Assembly: GCA_964477265.1 (NCBI GenBank) | Contig: CAYZDJ010000008.1 | Location: 29,462 to 93,461 of the forward strand | Reading direction: 5' to 3' | Source: CAIVPM01 sp964477265 | GTDB taxonomy: Bacteria > Bacteroidota > Bacteroidia > Chitinophagales > Chitinophagaceae | DNA: 64,000 nt | Part shown: positions 25,207 through 34,953 of the stretch, piece by piece | Numbering within the stretch: the first letter of the stretch is position 1 | Layout of the letters: the number at the start of each line of letters is the position of its first letter | Position numbers and translations under genes: made by a program | Notes under the pieces: model-generated | Databases searched by the model: none | The model's input: the letters and a program-made list of their open reading frames with translations, nothing else | What the model was told of the DNA's origin: nothing

Positions 25207-27144
25207 ATGAATACCAATCAGGTTAAAATATTTCTTACTGCAATTGCTTGCATTGCATCAATATTTTTTTGCAATGCACAAACAGTTGATGAGTTGCTGC
25301 AACAAATTAAAACTACAAAAAATGATAGCATTAAGTGCAATGCACTAAATAATTTAAGCATGCAATTATGCAATACAAAAATTGGTGATGCAATAGCTTA
25401 TGCTACCCAAGCAATAGAAATTGCAGAACGCAGGAATGACTTAGGTTTCAAGCAATCATCCTATTTAAGTGCTGCTATTTGTTACGATGTTAAAGATGAT
25501 TACAATAACAGTAAAAACTATTACTATAAAGCCATTGCTGCTGCTCAACAAAAGAAAGACAAGGCATACTTGTCAATTATTTTTCATGAATTTGGATATA
25601 CAAATCTGGCAAAAAATAAGTTAGACAGTAGCTTATTTTATTTGTTACAAGCAATTGATTTAAGGAAGGAGCTTAAAGATAGTACTGGGCTCGTTGAAAG
25701 TTATAATAAAGCAGCACAGGTATATAGAAGGATGAATAATTATGTGAATGCAGATGATTTTTACAAAAGATGTATTACCATTTTAGAAGCACAAAAAGAT
25801 GAAAAAAGCTTAATTGCTGTTTATAGTAATTTAGGAACCGATTTACGTAATCAAAATAAAACTGATAGTGCAATTTATTGTTTTAACAAAGCCTTGCCAT
25901 TGGCAAAAAAATTTAATGCAAGCTATAATATTTATTTAATACAACTTAATACAGCATTATGTTTTAATGACAAGAAAAATTATCAAAAATCATTGTTATT
26001 ATTAAATGACTTAAGTGACACTGCATATACAAATGATGATAATTATTGCTTACTTATTTTAGGAAAAGGAGAAGCATATCTTGGAACAAAAAGTTATAAT
26101 GAAGCTATAAAATATTTGCAGCAAGCAGTAACACTAACCTATAAACCAAGCAGAATTGAGTATGCAGGAATTGCCAATAAACTGCTATCAAAGTATTACG
26201 AAGAAACAAATAATTACAGCCTTGCATTGCAGCATTATAAAACTTATAAGGCATTATACGACTCACAATATGTAGAATCAAACACAAAAAATGTTGATGC
26301 ACTTGCAACAAAATATAAAACAAAAGAAAAGGAACAAGAGATTGAATTGCTGAATAAAGAAAGCCAGTTAAAGGATTTACAAATCAAGGAAAAAAAGCGA
26401 ACTATTTTATTAAATACACTTGGATTAATTTTAGTTACAATTGTTGCTGGTGGTGCATTGTACTTGTATAGAAGCAAACGAAAAACGAACAAGCAATTAG
26501 AAGAAAAGAATAATATAATTTCTGTTTCATTAAAGGAAAAAGAAGTATTGCTCAAAGAAATACATCACAGAGTAAAAAACAATTTACAGGTAATAAGTAG
26601 CTTATTGAATTTGCAAAGCAAGAACATTAGTGATGAAAAAGCATTGCAAGCTTTAAATGAAGGACGAAACAGAGTTAAGAGTATGGCTCTTATTCATCAA
26701 AACCTTTACAGAGATGATAATTTAATGGGCGTTGATGTGCAGGAATATATTGAAAAGTTGATACAAAGTTTATTTACATCTTACAATATTGAGATTCATA
26801 AAGTGGCTTTGCAAACCAATATTGATAAAATAGAATTAGACGTGGACACTGTAATTCCATTGGGTTTGATACTAAATGAATTAATAAGTAACGCACTTAA
26901 ATACGCATTTGAAAATGTTGAAAAAGGTGTGCTGCAAATTGATTTGCAATTGCAAAATGATAAACTATTATTACGTGTTAAAGACAATGGAAAAGGAATG
27001 GATAAAGATAAATTGGCAACATCTCAATCGATGGGTTATAAACTTATTCAATCTTTTTTACAAAAGCTAAACGCAACAATGAATATAGAAACTGTTAATG
27101 GAACTAATATTGAATTGTTAATTGGAAAATATAAATTAGTATAA
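25207..27144 (+). CDS. TPR-containing sensor histidine kinase (HisKA_2 family)
   Basis: This 645-residue protein has a signal peptide (cut near residue 22, FFCNAQ), a periplasmic array of tetratricopeptide repeats (about 35-365), a coiled coil, one transmembrane helix (about 401-421), then a HisKA_2 domain with the phospho-acceptor His in KEIHHRVKNNLQVISSLL and a HATPase domain (NELISNALKYAF, DNGKGMD). It should autophosphorylate and pass phosphate to the response regulator encoded directly downstream, whose ATG overlaps this stop codon by 1 nt (TAATG). The start is the ATG at 25207, one codon after a TTG. The signal it senses is unknown. Confidence 0.93.
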   Translation: MNTNQVKIFLTAIACIASIFFCNAQTVDELLQQIKTTKNDSIKCNALNNLSMQLCNTKIGDAIAYATQAIEIAERRNDLGFKQSSYLSAAICYDVKDDYNNSKNYYYKAIAAAQQKKDKAYLSIIFHEFGYTNLAKNKLDSSLFYLLQAIDLRKELKDSTGLVESYNKAAQVYRRMNNYVNADDFYKRCITILEAQKDEKSLIAVYSNLGTDLRNQNKTDSAIYCFNKALPLAKKFNASYNIYLIQLNTALCFNDKKNYQKSLLLLNDLSDTAYTNDDNYCLLILGKGEAYLGTKSYNEAIKYLQQAVTLTYKPSRIEYAGIANKLLSKYYEETNNYSLALQHYKTYKALYDSQYVESNTKNVDALATKYKTKEKEQEIELLNKESQLKDLQIKEKKRTILLNTLGLILVTIVAGGALYLYRSKRKTNKQLEEKNNIISVSLKEKEVLLKEIHHRVKNNLQVISSLLNLQSKNISDEKALQALNEGRNRVKSMALIHQNLYRDDNLMGVDVQEYIEKLIQSLFTSYNIEIHKVALQTNIDKIELDVDTVIPLGLILNELISNALKYAFENVEKGVLQIDLQLQNDKLLLRVKDNGKGMDKDKLATSQSMGYKLIQSFLQKLNATMNIETVNGTNIELLIGKYKLV

Positions 27145-27755
27145 TGAGTGAAATACGAATTTTGGTGATAGAAGATGAACCATTTATTGCAATGGATATT
27201 GAGCAAACACTTAATAACATTGACTTTGCAGTGTCTGCAATGGCACATACTTATAAAGATGCCATTAATCAATTACAAACAAATACACCTGATGCAGTAT
27301 TACTTGACATTAATTTAGAAGATGAAAAAGATGGCATCGACATTGCGGAAATTATTCATCAGCAATATCATTTGCCGTTTATTTTTCTTACTTCACATGC
27401 TGATAAAGCAACCTTGGACAGGGCAAAAAAAACACAGCCTGCAGGGTACATTGTAAAGCCATTTGAAGAAAAGGATTTATTGGCTGGATTAGAGATTGCC
27501 TTATACAACTTTAGTTTAAGAGAAACCAAGCCCACATTGTCTTTGGCAAATATTAACAAACATATTTTAGGGCAAATCAGCGAACGTGAATTTGATGTTT
27601 TGGTTGCCATTTATGAAGGAAAAACAAACCAGCAGATGGCAGAAAGCTTATATGTTTCTGTTAACACAATTAAAACACATATCAGCAGCATTTATTTAAA
27701 ATTAGACGTGGCATCAAGAACTGCTGCTATTGCAAAAGTGAGAAGCTGGATGTAA
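27144..27755 (+). CDS. response regulator with LuxR-type DNA-binding domain
   Basis: This 203-residue protein has an N-terminal receiver domain (ILVIEDEPFIAMDIE; phospho-acceptor Asp in AVLLDINLED; Thr in FLTSHAD; Lys in GYIVKPFEE) and a C-terminal LuxR/GerE helix-turn-helix (about 143-203: SEREFDVLVAIYEGKTNQQMAESLYVSVNTIKTHISSIY). It overlaps the kinase gene by 1 nt and is certainly its partner. Target genes cannot be told from the window. It converges with polX with 9 bp between stops. Confidence 0.94.
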   Translation: MSEIRILVIEDEPFIAMDIEQTLNNIDFAVSAMAHTYKDAINQLQTNTPDAVLLDINLEDEKDGIDIAEIIHQQYHLPFIFLTSHADKATLDRAKKTQPAGYIVKPFEEKDLLAGLEIALYNFSLRETKPTLSLANINKHILGQISEREFDVLVAIYEGKTNQQMAESLYVSVNTIKTHISSIYLKLDVASRTAAIAKVRSWM

Positions 27756-27764
27756 TAAAATATG

Positions 27765-29435
27765 TTACTTTTTTTGCTTCGCTAAAAAATATTCAAACTG
27801 CTGTAATGTAAAGCTGCTAAGATTTTGCTCTTTTGTAAGCAAGGTTTTTTGTGCAGACAATACGCCATATTTACAATCACCATATCCTTCTACATTATGT
27901 GCATCTGGATTAATAGAAATTAATACATTTTTTTCTAACGCAGCATTAATAAAACACCAGTCAATATCCAATCTTCGTGGATGTGCGTTCAATTCAATAA
28001 CAACATTATTAGCAGCACAGGCATCAATAATTTTTTCATGATTAACAGGATAACCATTTCTACTTAATAACAACCTGCCTGTCATGTGTCCAAGAATTGT
28101 GGTGTATGGGTTTTCAATAGCATTCTTCAAACGCATCATTGCCTTTTCTTCACTCATACTTAAGTTGCTGTGTACACTTGCAATAACCAAATCAAATTGC
28201 TTTAAAATATCCTCTTCATAATCCAAACTACCATCATTTAAAATATCACTTTCAATACTTTTAAATATTTTAAATGGTGCATATTTTTTATTCAGCTCAT
28301 CAATTTCCTGGTGTTGTGCCAACACTCTTTCAACAGTTAAACCTTGTGCATAAAAAGCAGTTTTGCTATGGTCGCTAATAACCATGTACTGCAAACCCTT
28401 TGCTACAGCAGCTTTCACCATTTCCTCAAGTGTATTGCTTCCATCACTCCACTTGCTATGGCAATGTATAATAGCTGTAATATCTTTTTCTAAAATGTCT
28501 TTTGGAATTTGATTTGCTTTAGCCAAAGCAATAACTTTTGCTTCTTCTCTTTTATAAGTTGGAATGAATGCAACATTGTGTTCATCAAAAATTTCTTTTT
28601 CGCTTGAATAAGTTTTTGATTCATTAAAACCAAACTGCTGTTGCCAGGCACTAAAAAAATTTTCACTACAATTATGCTTAAAGACTGTTGTAAAATAATT
28701 TTCTTTAGTAGCAAAATAAAACTCAAGTAAAATATTCTCATTGCCCCTTAAAGCAATGATAGCAATAGTTTCAGCTTCTATACTATATCCATTTGGAATA
28801 AAAAAAGCCTTAACATCTACAGCACTAGCAGTAGTTACAAATTCAATTTTCTCAATAACAGATAGTTGCCTTTTAAAATCTCCAACCAATTCTGTTGTGG
28901 CATTTTTAAAATATTGTTTCAAATGATTTTCAAAAGAAAAAGCATAGGTTTCAACTTGTGCATATAAATAACTGCCCAAAGTATTTAAGTAAAATTCAAT
29001 AGACTTTCTCACACTTTCTTGCGTCTTTTCACCAAAGCCTTTGTATAGTGTCAACCTGTTTTCATTGCAGGCATAAAGCAACTCTCCTATTGATTCAATA
29101 TTCATTTCTCTCCAAACAGTTGCAATTTTTTTGGGTCCCAAACCTTTTATGTATTGCAACATATCAATAATACCTTGTGGTGTTTTTTGTATATAATCTT
29201 CTAAAACTTTAAGTGTTCCACTATCAAGTTGTTCAACAATTTTTTGACCAACACTTTCGCCAATACCTTTAATAGTAAATACTTTTTCCCTTGGCAAAAC
29301 AGATAATTCTTCTGGCAGCTTTTCAATATGAAACGCAGCAATAGCATAGCTTTTAGCTTTAAAACTATTTTCCTCGTGAATGTCCATCAACTTACTTAAT
29401 AAAGAAAAATTATCGGCAATAGCAGCATTTGTCAT
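27765..29435 (-). CDS. polX: PolX-family protein with PHP domain; polymerase core appears inactive
   Basis: This 556-residue protein has the bacterial PolX layout: N-terminal helix-hairpin-helix region (AAFHIEKLPEELSVL, FTIKGIGESVGQKIVEQL, YIKGLGPKKIATVW), a nucleotidyltransferase-like domain (about 150-300) and a C-terminal PHP domain (about 320-550). The PHP metal ligands are well kept: His324 and His326 in IIHCHSKWSDG, Asp355-His356 in ISDHS, SVHS, ELNAHPRRLDID and NPDAH. In contrast the GSxRR and DxD motifs of the polymerase site read VGDFKRQ (184-190) and KIEFV (196-200), so the metal-binding aspartates are missing. It is probably a 3'-5' exonuclease or AP-endonuclease-type repair enzyme. 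Confidence 0.85.
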   Translation of the reverse strand: MTNAAIADNFSLLSKLMDIHEENSFKAKSYAIAAFHIEKLPEELSVLPREKVFTIKGIGESVGQKIVEQLDSGTLKVLEDYIQKTPQGIIDMLQYIKGLGPKKIATVWREMNIESIGELLYACNENRLTLYKGFGEKTQESVRKSIEFYLNTLGSYLYAQVETYAFSFENHLKQYFKNATTELVGDFKRQLSVIEKIEFVTTASAVDVKAFFIPNGYSIEAETIAIIALRGNENILLEFYFATKENYFTTVFKHNCSENFFSAWQQQFGFNESKTYSSEKEIFDEHNVAFIPTYKREEAKVIALAKANQIPKDILEKDITAIIHCHSKWSDGSNTLEEMVKAAVAKGLQYMVISDHSKTAFYAQGLTVERVLAQHQEIDELNKKYAPFKIFKSIESDILNDGSLDYEEDILKQFDLVIASVHSNLSMSEEKAMMRLKNAIENPYTTILGHMTGRLLLSRNGYPVNHEKIIDACAANNVVIELNAHPRRLDIDWCFINAALEKNVLISINPDAHNVEGYGDCKYGVLSAQKTLLTKEQNLSSFTLQQFEYFLAKQKK

Positions 29436-29473
29436 AAGGCGAAAATAGTAATTTGTAAATACAGAAAGTGATT

Positions 29474-29503
29474 TTGATTTAGCTTGATTATTAACTACAT
29501 TTG
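29474..29503 (+). promoter_or_regulatory. Bacteroidota-type promoter of the LamG genes
   Basis: TTG (29474-29476), a 19-bp spacer and TACATTTG (29496-29503). The start codon of the first LamG gene is 20 bp downstream of the -7 element. Confidence 0.82.
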
Positions 29504-29523
29504 ACCAACTAAACCCTCGTAAA

Positions 29524-31221
29524 ATGAGAAAAATACGTTTTACTGCACTGTGCCTATTTTATGCTTTTATGTTGATTTGTTGTACCAATATACGAGCACA
29601 GTGTACAGATGTTCCTGGTTCTCTTTATCTGTCTAATCAACCTTTAGACAACACAATACGAAAACTTGCACAAAATTTTACCGCAACCTGCGATGGTTTT
29701 TTAACACAACTAACAATACAACTATATTACAGAAGTGAACAACATCAGCTTAAGAGTATAAACATTGGAATTTACAAAGGCGAATCAACAGATGACCCTA
29801 ATAGCAGCTTATTGTATCAGATTGAAAATTATACGCCAAATTACACCAGTGTAGTTTTGAATATTGCCCAAAAAGTTTATTTAGAAGAAGGGAAAAGGTA
29901 TTACTTTATTATAACAAATTCACAAGCAGAATTGGGCTTGCCAAATGGTTTAAGATATAATTTAAGCCTTAATAATAGTTCCGCGAGTGGTGTTTCATAT
30001 TATGAGTATTTTTTAGGTTCTAATAAATGGCATTATGTGCAACAATATGTGCCTAATGGCAGGACTGATATTTATAAGTGCTTTGATATTATGTTCACAG
30101 CAAAGGTTACAGTAGCTACAAGAGAACCCCATACAATTTGCAAGGGTAATGTATTTCAAATATTAAATTACGACAACACTTACTCTACCTACAAAGAGAG
30201 CAATACAGATGTTTTTAAATTAAACATTAAAGGCGATACTGCTTTAGTTACTGCTCTTAATTATGGTATGGCATCTTTTATTTATACTAAAAAAAATGCA
30301 CCCAACCAGCACTATAAATGTGAAATTGCTGTAACAACCAACACCCCACCAACCATTACTGCCAGCAAACAAGTACTTACCAGTATAAACGATACTGCTA
30401 CTATTACTGCACAAGGCACGCCTAATGTGGCTATGGGTTTTGATGGAAATACATACCTAACAGTGCCTTATAACAATGGATTTCAATCTTCTAATGGTTT
30501 TACATTTGAAACATGGTTATTATGTAATAATGTTAATGATTTAGAATACATTTTCTCAAAAGGCTCTGATGTTCTCTCTCAAGGATATTATGCTATTTAT
30601 GTTGATATGGGTAAAATTGTATTTCAATCTAATGGTGTAAATAATGTTGTAAATAAATTTTATTCAATCATTCCATTTAAAAGCAATAGATGGATTCACA
30701 TTGCTGTAACCAACGATGGTGCTGTTATAAGATTTTACTTTAATGGAGAAAAAGTTGGCGAAGCAGGCTACAACACACCAATAGTAGATAACCAGCAAGA
30801 TATAATAGTAGGGCATCATAGCAATGCAAATGGAAATTTTTATAAATTTAAAGGGCAAATGGATGAACTGCGTTTTTGGAATCGGTGTAGAACTGCTGAT
30901 GACATAAAATATAATTATCAAAAAACAGTATTGAGTTATAGTAAGGGTTTGGTATCATATTATAAGTTCGATAATGTAGTAGATAATAATGTTGCACTTG
31001 ATGAATCTATTAATCATAACAATGCCTATATAAATAATGGTGGTGCTTGGGTAACAGGCAGTTTAGATATTCCAAAATATACATACTTATGGAGCAATAA
31101 TGCCAATAAGCAAAGCATTATAGTAACAAACCCTGAAACTTATTCTTACAAACTTACAGATTTAACAACAGGTTGTACTACCCAGTCCCCAGATATTCAA
31201 ATAACCTTACAAAGCAAGTAA
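29524..31221 (+). CDS. secreted LamG-domain protein
   Basis: This 565-residue protein has a signal peptide (cleavage after NIRAQ, about residue 26). A beta-rich N-terminal domain (30-200) is shared in outline with the next gene (CTDVPGSLYLSN against CITAVNSMYFST; TCDGFLTQL against TCDGNLSSF). A LamG/concanavalin-like domain follows at about 300-500 (LTVPYNNGFQSSNGFTFETWLL, DELRFWNRCRTADDIKYNY). An Ig-like tail with YTYLWSNNANKQSI closes the protein. No type IX sorting domain is visible at the C-terminus. It is probably a surface or adhesin-like protein that binds glycans. The paralogous gene starts 38 bp downstream. Confidence 0.85.
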   Translation: MRKIRFTALCLFYAFMLICCTNIRAQCTDVPGSLYLSNQPLDNTIRKLAQNFTATCDGFLTQLTIQLYYRSEQHQLKSINIGIYKGESTDDPNSSLLYQIENYTPNYTSVVLNIAQKVYLEEGKRYYFIITNSQAELGLPNGLRYNLSLNNSSASGVSYYEYFLGSNKWHYVQQYVPNGRTDIYKCFDIMFTAKVTVATREPHTICKGNVFQILNYDNTYSTYKESNTDVFKLNIKGDTALVTALNYGMASFIYTKKNAPNQHYKCEIAVTTNTPPTITASKQVLTSINDTATITAQGTPNVAMGFDGNTYLTVPYNNGFQSSNGFTFETWLLCNNVNDLEYIFSKGSDVLSQGYYAIYVDMGKIVFQSNGVNNVVNKFYSIIPFKSNRWIHIAVTNDGAVIRFYFNGEKVGEAGYNTPIVDNQQDIIVGHHSNANGNFYKFKGQMDELRFWNRCRTADDIKYNYQKTVLSYSKGLVSYYKFDNVVDNNVALDESINHNNAYINNGGAWVTGSLDIPKYTYLWSNNANKQSIIVTNPETYSYKLTDLTTGCTTQSPDIQITLQSK

Positions 31222-31259
31222 ATTGTAATACTTTTTGTTTAACATTTAAAACAAATGCA

Positions 31260-33965
31260 ATGAAAAAAAATACTTCATTATACATATACCTGCTTATTCT
31301 TTTTTTTATAGTAAAAATAAGCAATGGCTTTTGCCAGACACAGTGCATTACTGCAGTAAACAGCATGTATTTTAGCACAGCAGGCACATATCTATTAGAT
31401 TCAGGTAGTACCATTTCTCAAAGCTTTGTACCTACTTGCGATGGAAATTTAAGCAGTTTTTTATTTTGTTATAAAGTAATACCCAATGAAGGGATTAATC
31501 AGTATATTAACTTTCCAACTAATAGCAACGGCAATTCTATTTTCAATATGAACTTAACTATTTATGAATTGCCTCCTAATAATTCTGAATGTTATCATAA
31601 TTTATCATCATTAACTAAAATCTACGAATCACTTAATATTGAAGTTCCCATTAATGCTGTTGGAAATAAAGGCTTTAAATACTTTACTGTAAATACACCA
31701 GAAGTTATACCATTATCATCTTCTAAAAACTACTGCTTTGTGATACAATTAACTGATGCATTTTGTAATGATCTTATGTCGCAAAAAGTTGCTAGAATGT
31801 CGAATGGTTCTACTGCGAATAAATATGATTATGCAGCAAAACAAGCACATATTTGTGAGATTCAGTTTGCAGTACAGTACATGCCAGGAAGTTATTATTG
31901 TAGAAATCTTTTTAATAGATCAAGAAAAAAAATAAGTGATCCTATTATGAGTAGTGCTGAAAAAGCTAATGACATTAATTTGGCTATTGCAGTAAAAATT
32001 AATCCATTTTTACCCGACATTCAGGGCAAGAATATTTTGTGTCCAAAAACACGTATTAATCTTACCAACACCGAACCCAATGGCACTTGGTCTATCGATA
32101 ATGCAAATATTGCAACCATTCAGCCTCAAAGTGATGGGTCTGTTAATGTTATACATACTACACTTACAAGCAAAGGTTTAGTAACCCTACGTTACACAAC
32201 ACCAAAAGGTACAACTACTAAACTTATTCGTGTGGTAAATGACGAAAAACCCATTATTACCTCAAGCAGCTCCAATGAAAATCAACCTTGTCAAAACAAC
32301 GGTTTTACAATTAAAGGTGTTGCTGTTAACAACCAAGCATTGCAACTTGATGGTAAAAGTTGGGCAGAAATACCATCACATCCTGCATTAGGACTTACTA
32401 ATACATTAACCTTAGAAGCATGGGTGTATTGTAGCGACCCCAAAGCACCACAATACATCATTTCTAAAGGAAATAACGACCAGGAAATGGGACATTACGG
32501 TTTATCATTATTTGATAATAAACTACAGTTCGTAATACAATCACTGCCTGGATATGTTTTAAAATCGCCCATTACATTTACCAATGCAAAATGGCACCAT
32601 GTTGCTGGTAGCTACGATGGCGATACTATGAGGTTGTATATTGATGGTGTGGAAGTAGCGAAAACAGCTTTACAAACAGCCATGATACCCAATAATCGTA
32701 ACTTATATATAGGGCAGTTAGGTATGCATAAAAATTATTATCAAGGTGGGCCAAATGGAGTTAAAATAACCGCTGACATTATTCCCTCTGACATTTTATA
32801 TAGAATGAAAGGGCAAATTGATGAAGTACGTATTTGGAATGTGTGCAGAACCTCGCAACAAATAAAAGATAGTATGTATAATACTGTGTATGCCAATAAT
32901 ACAGGACTTGTAGGCTATTACAAATTTAATGAACCCGAAAGTGCTGACCCAAAACTTGTATTAGATTATTCGGGTAGTAATAATGATGGAAAATTACACA
33001 GTGCATTGTCAACCACAACTTATGAAGATTTGCAAAACATTACAGCACAAAAAGTACCAGCATCAATTAAATTTGGAGATTTTAGTTTTACATGGAGTAA
33101 TGGCTCAACTATACCAATTTTGCAACCAACAGTTTCTGATATTTATAAATATACAGTAATTGATAGTGCAAGTGGTTGTAGTGTCACATCGGATGCTACA
33201 GTTGTTAAAATGAATAGCTATGCTATTATAAGCAAAACTATACCAGTGAATACCTCTATGCCTTACAACTACAACGAAAACAATATTAACCTAAAGTTTA
33301 ATGCCAACGATTTTATTAATAATGTAGCCACAAAATCTTACTCATCGTCTCCAACCGATGGTACTTGCCCAACAATAACCACTGTTACCATTTCAAAATT
33401 AGGCTGCCCAAGTGGGGGTAGTATAAGCATAAAAGAATATGGCGGCACAAGTAGAAACCTAACCAACATAACAATATGTGATCAATTGCCTTATCAAATT
33501 GAAATTAAAGGATACATAGATCAAACAACTGGATCCGTTGCTAATAATCCAATTTGGGATGCTGCACCAGCTGATGCAATTTATTCTCTTGAATCGGGTA
33601 TTACAAGTACAAGACCAGAATTTAAAACCTTAACCATAAACAATGAAGGGACTGCGACAATAACGTATAGATATACATATAATGGTACAATGGATTGCTC
33701 TTTAACTTCAAAGATTACAGTTAAACCAGTTTCTATCAATATTACTACTCCAACACCACTTAACACAAATGCAGTATTTACAGCAACACCTTCAGGAGGA
33801 TTTTGGTCAAGTACAACAAGAACAGTAGCTGCTATAGATCAAACTTCGGGTGTACTTACACGCAATTATGCTGGACAAACCAATATTGAATATAGAGTTG
33901 ACAGCCTTGATGGAAAAACTTGTTTTAATCCAATAGTTAAAACAATACCTATTACATTACAATAA
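31260..33965 (+). CDS. large secreted LamG-domain protein, paralogue of the preceding gene
   Basis: This 901-residue protein has a signal peptide (YLLILFFIVKISNGFCQ). The N-terminal domain resembles that of the upstream gene. A Big2-like strand region spans about 250-340 (GTWSIDNANIATIQPQSDGSV). A LamG domain spans about 357-580 (WAEIPSHPALGLTNTLTLEAWVY, WHHVAGSYDGDTMRLYIDG, DEVRIWNVCRTSQQIKD). Several Ig-like or SprB-like modules follow to the end. I see no recognisable T9SS sorting domain or anchor. The start at 31260 was chosen because it begins a clear signal peptide; the longer in-frame reading overlaps the preceding gene. It is probably co-transcribed with that gene. Confidence 0.83.
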   Translation: MKKNTSLYIYLLILFFIVKISNGFCQTQCITAVNSMYFSTAGTYLLDSGSTISQSFVPTCDGNLSSFLFCYKVIPNEGINQYINFPTNSNGNSIFNMNLTIYELPPNNSECYHNLSSLTKIYESLNIEVPINAVGNKGFKYFTVNTPEVIPLSSSKNYCFVIQLTDAFCNDLMSQKVARMSNGSTANKYDYAAKQAHICEIQFAVQYMPGSYYCRNLFNRSRKKISDPIMSSAEKANDINLAIAVKINPFLPDIQGKNILCPKTRINLTNTEPNGTWSIDNANIATIQPQSDGSVNVIHTTLTSKGLVTLRYTTPKGTTTKLIRVVNDEKPIITSSSSNENQPCQNNGFTIKGVAVNNQALQLDGKSWAEIPSHPALGLTNTLTLEAWVYCSDPKAPQYIISKGNNDQEMGHYGLSLFDNKLQFVIQSLPGYVLKSPITFTNAKWHHVAGSYDGDTMRLYIDGVEVAKTALQTAMIPNNRNLYIGQLGMHKNYYQGGPNGVKITADIIPSDILYRMKGQIDEVRIWNVCRTSQQIKDSMYNTVYANNTGLVGYYKFNEPESADPKLVLDYSGSNNDGKLHSALSTTTYEDLQNITAQKVPASIKFGDFSFTWSNGSTIPILQPTVSDIYKYTVIDSASGCSVTSDATVVKMNSYAIISKTIPVNTSMPYNYNENNINLKFNANDFINNVATKSYSSSPTDGTCPTITTVTISKLGCPSGGSISIKEYGGTSRNLTNITICDQLPYQIEIKGYIDQTTGSVANNPIWDAAPADAIYSLESGITSTRPEFKTLTINNEGTATITYRYTYNGTMDCSLTSKITVKPVSINITTPTPLNTNAVFTATPSGGFWSSTTRTVAAIDQTSGVLTRNYAGQTNIEYRVDSLDGKTCFNPIVKTIPITLQ

Positions 33966-33990
33966 TTTAAAAGTTATAAAGTTAAAATAC
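33964..33990. repeat. 7-bp-period array before rfbD
   Basis: The words AATTTAA, AAGTTAT, AAAGTTA and AAATACG run in phase right after the stop of the second LamG gene. Confidence 0.6.
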
Positions 33991-34018
33991 GTAATACTAA
34001 TAAAAACATTAATCCACT

Positions 34019-34026
34019 TAGCTTTG
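34019..34026 (+). promoter_or_regulatory. likely -7 element of rfbD
   Basis: TAGCTTTG fits the TAnnTTTG consensus 22 bp before the rfbD start. No clear TTG is seen at the -33 position. Confidence 0.5.
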
Positions 34027-34047
34027 TCTTTTTACTAAAAACAAACA

Positions 34048-34926
34048 ATGGCAAAACCTTTAATACTTGTAACAGGAAAAGATGGACAGCTTGGCTACGA
34101 ATTAATACAATTGCAACAACAATTTGCAAACACATTTGATTTTTTATTTATAGGGCGAAATGAAGTGGATTTAAGTGATGCAAGTATCATAAAAAATTTT
34201 ATTGAACAATATCGACCAAAACATTTAATTAACTGTGCAGCATACACAGCAGTTGATAAAGCAGAAACTGAACAGGATTTGGCTTATGCAATAAATGCAA
34301 CTGCACCTGAAACCATGGCAAAAGTTTGTAATGAGATTGGCTGCAAGTTCATTCACATTAGCACAGATTATGTTTTTGATGGAGAAAAAAAACAACCTTA
34401 TTTACCAACAGATACTATCAATCCTTTAAACGTGTATGGTGCTTCAAAAGCAGCAGGCGAAAGGCTTGTAGCAGAAAAAAGCAATGATGCAATTATCATC
34501 AGAACATCTTGGGTATATTCTTCTCATGGCAAAAATTTTGTAAAAACAATGTTGCGTTTAATGAGTGAAAGAGAAGAAATAAATGTTGTTTATGACCAGA
34601 TTGGTTGCCCAACTTATGCAGCAGATTTGGCTGAAGCAATAATGAAAATTGTTCTTACAAATAATAAAGAAAATACATCAACCAAACTTTATCATTATTC
34701 AAATACTGGCAATATTTCGTGGTTTCAATTTGCACAGGCAATACAAGAAATTGCAAATAAAAATTGTGTGGTAAAACCAATTCCAAGTTCTGCGTATCCT
34801 GTGCCAGCAAAGCGTTCCAACTATTCAGTCATGGACACAACAGATATTGAAAAAGATTTTGGAATTGAGATTAAATTTTGGAAAAAAAGTTTGGAAAAAT
34901 GTATTGGTTTATTATCGCATCCATAA
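34048..34926 (+). CDS. rfbD: dTDP-4-dehydrorhamnose reductase
   Basis: This 292-residue SDR enzyme makes the last step of dTDP-L-rhamnose synthesis. It has the nucleotide-binding LVTGKDGQLGYEL, the HLINCAAYTAVDKAE segment, the HISTDYVFDG motif with catalytic Thr and Tyr context, and the YxxxK pair in VYGASKAAGE. rfbA, rfbB and rfbC are not nearby. It is followed after 27 bp by folA, with a heptamer array between. Confidence 0.93.
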   Translation: MAKPLILVTGKDGQLGYELIQLQQQFANTFDFLFIGRNEVDLSDASIIKNFIEQYRPKHLINCAAYTAVDKAETEQDLAYAINATAPETMAKVCNEIGCKFIHISTDYVFDGEKKQPYLPTDTINPLNVYGASKAAGERLVAEKSNDAIIIRTSWVYSSHGKNFVKTMLRLMSEREEINVVYDQIGCPTYAADLAEAIMKIVLTNNKENTSTKLYHYSNTGNISWFQFAQAIQEIANKNCVVKPIPSSAYPVPAKRSNYSVMDTTDIEKDFGIEIKFWKKSLEKCIGLLSHP

Positions 34927-34953
34927 TTCATAACTTATAATTTACAATTCATT
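34925..34953. repeat. 7-bp-period array abutting folA
   Basis: The words AATTCAT, AACTTAT, AATTTAC and AATTCAT run in phase up to the TTG start of folA. Confidence 0.78.
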
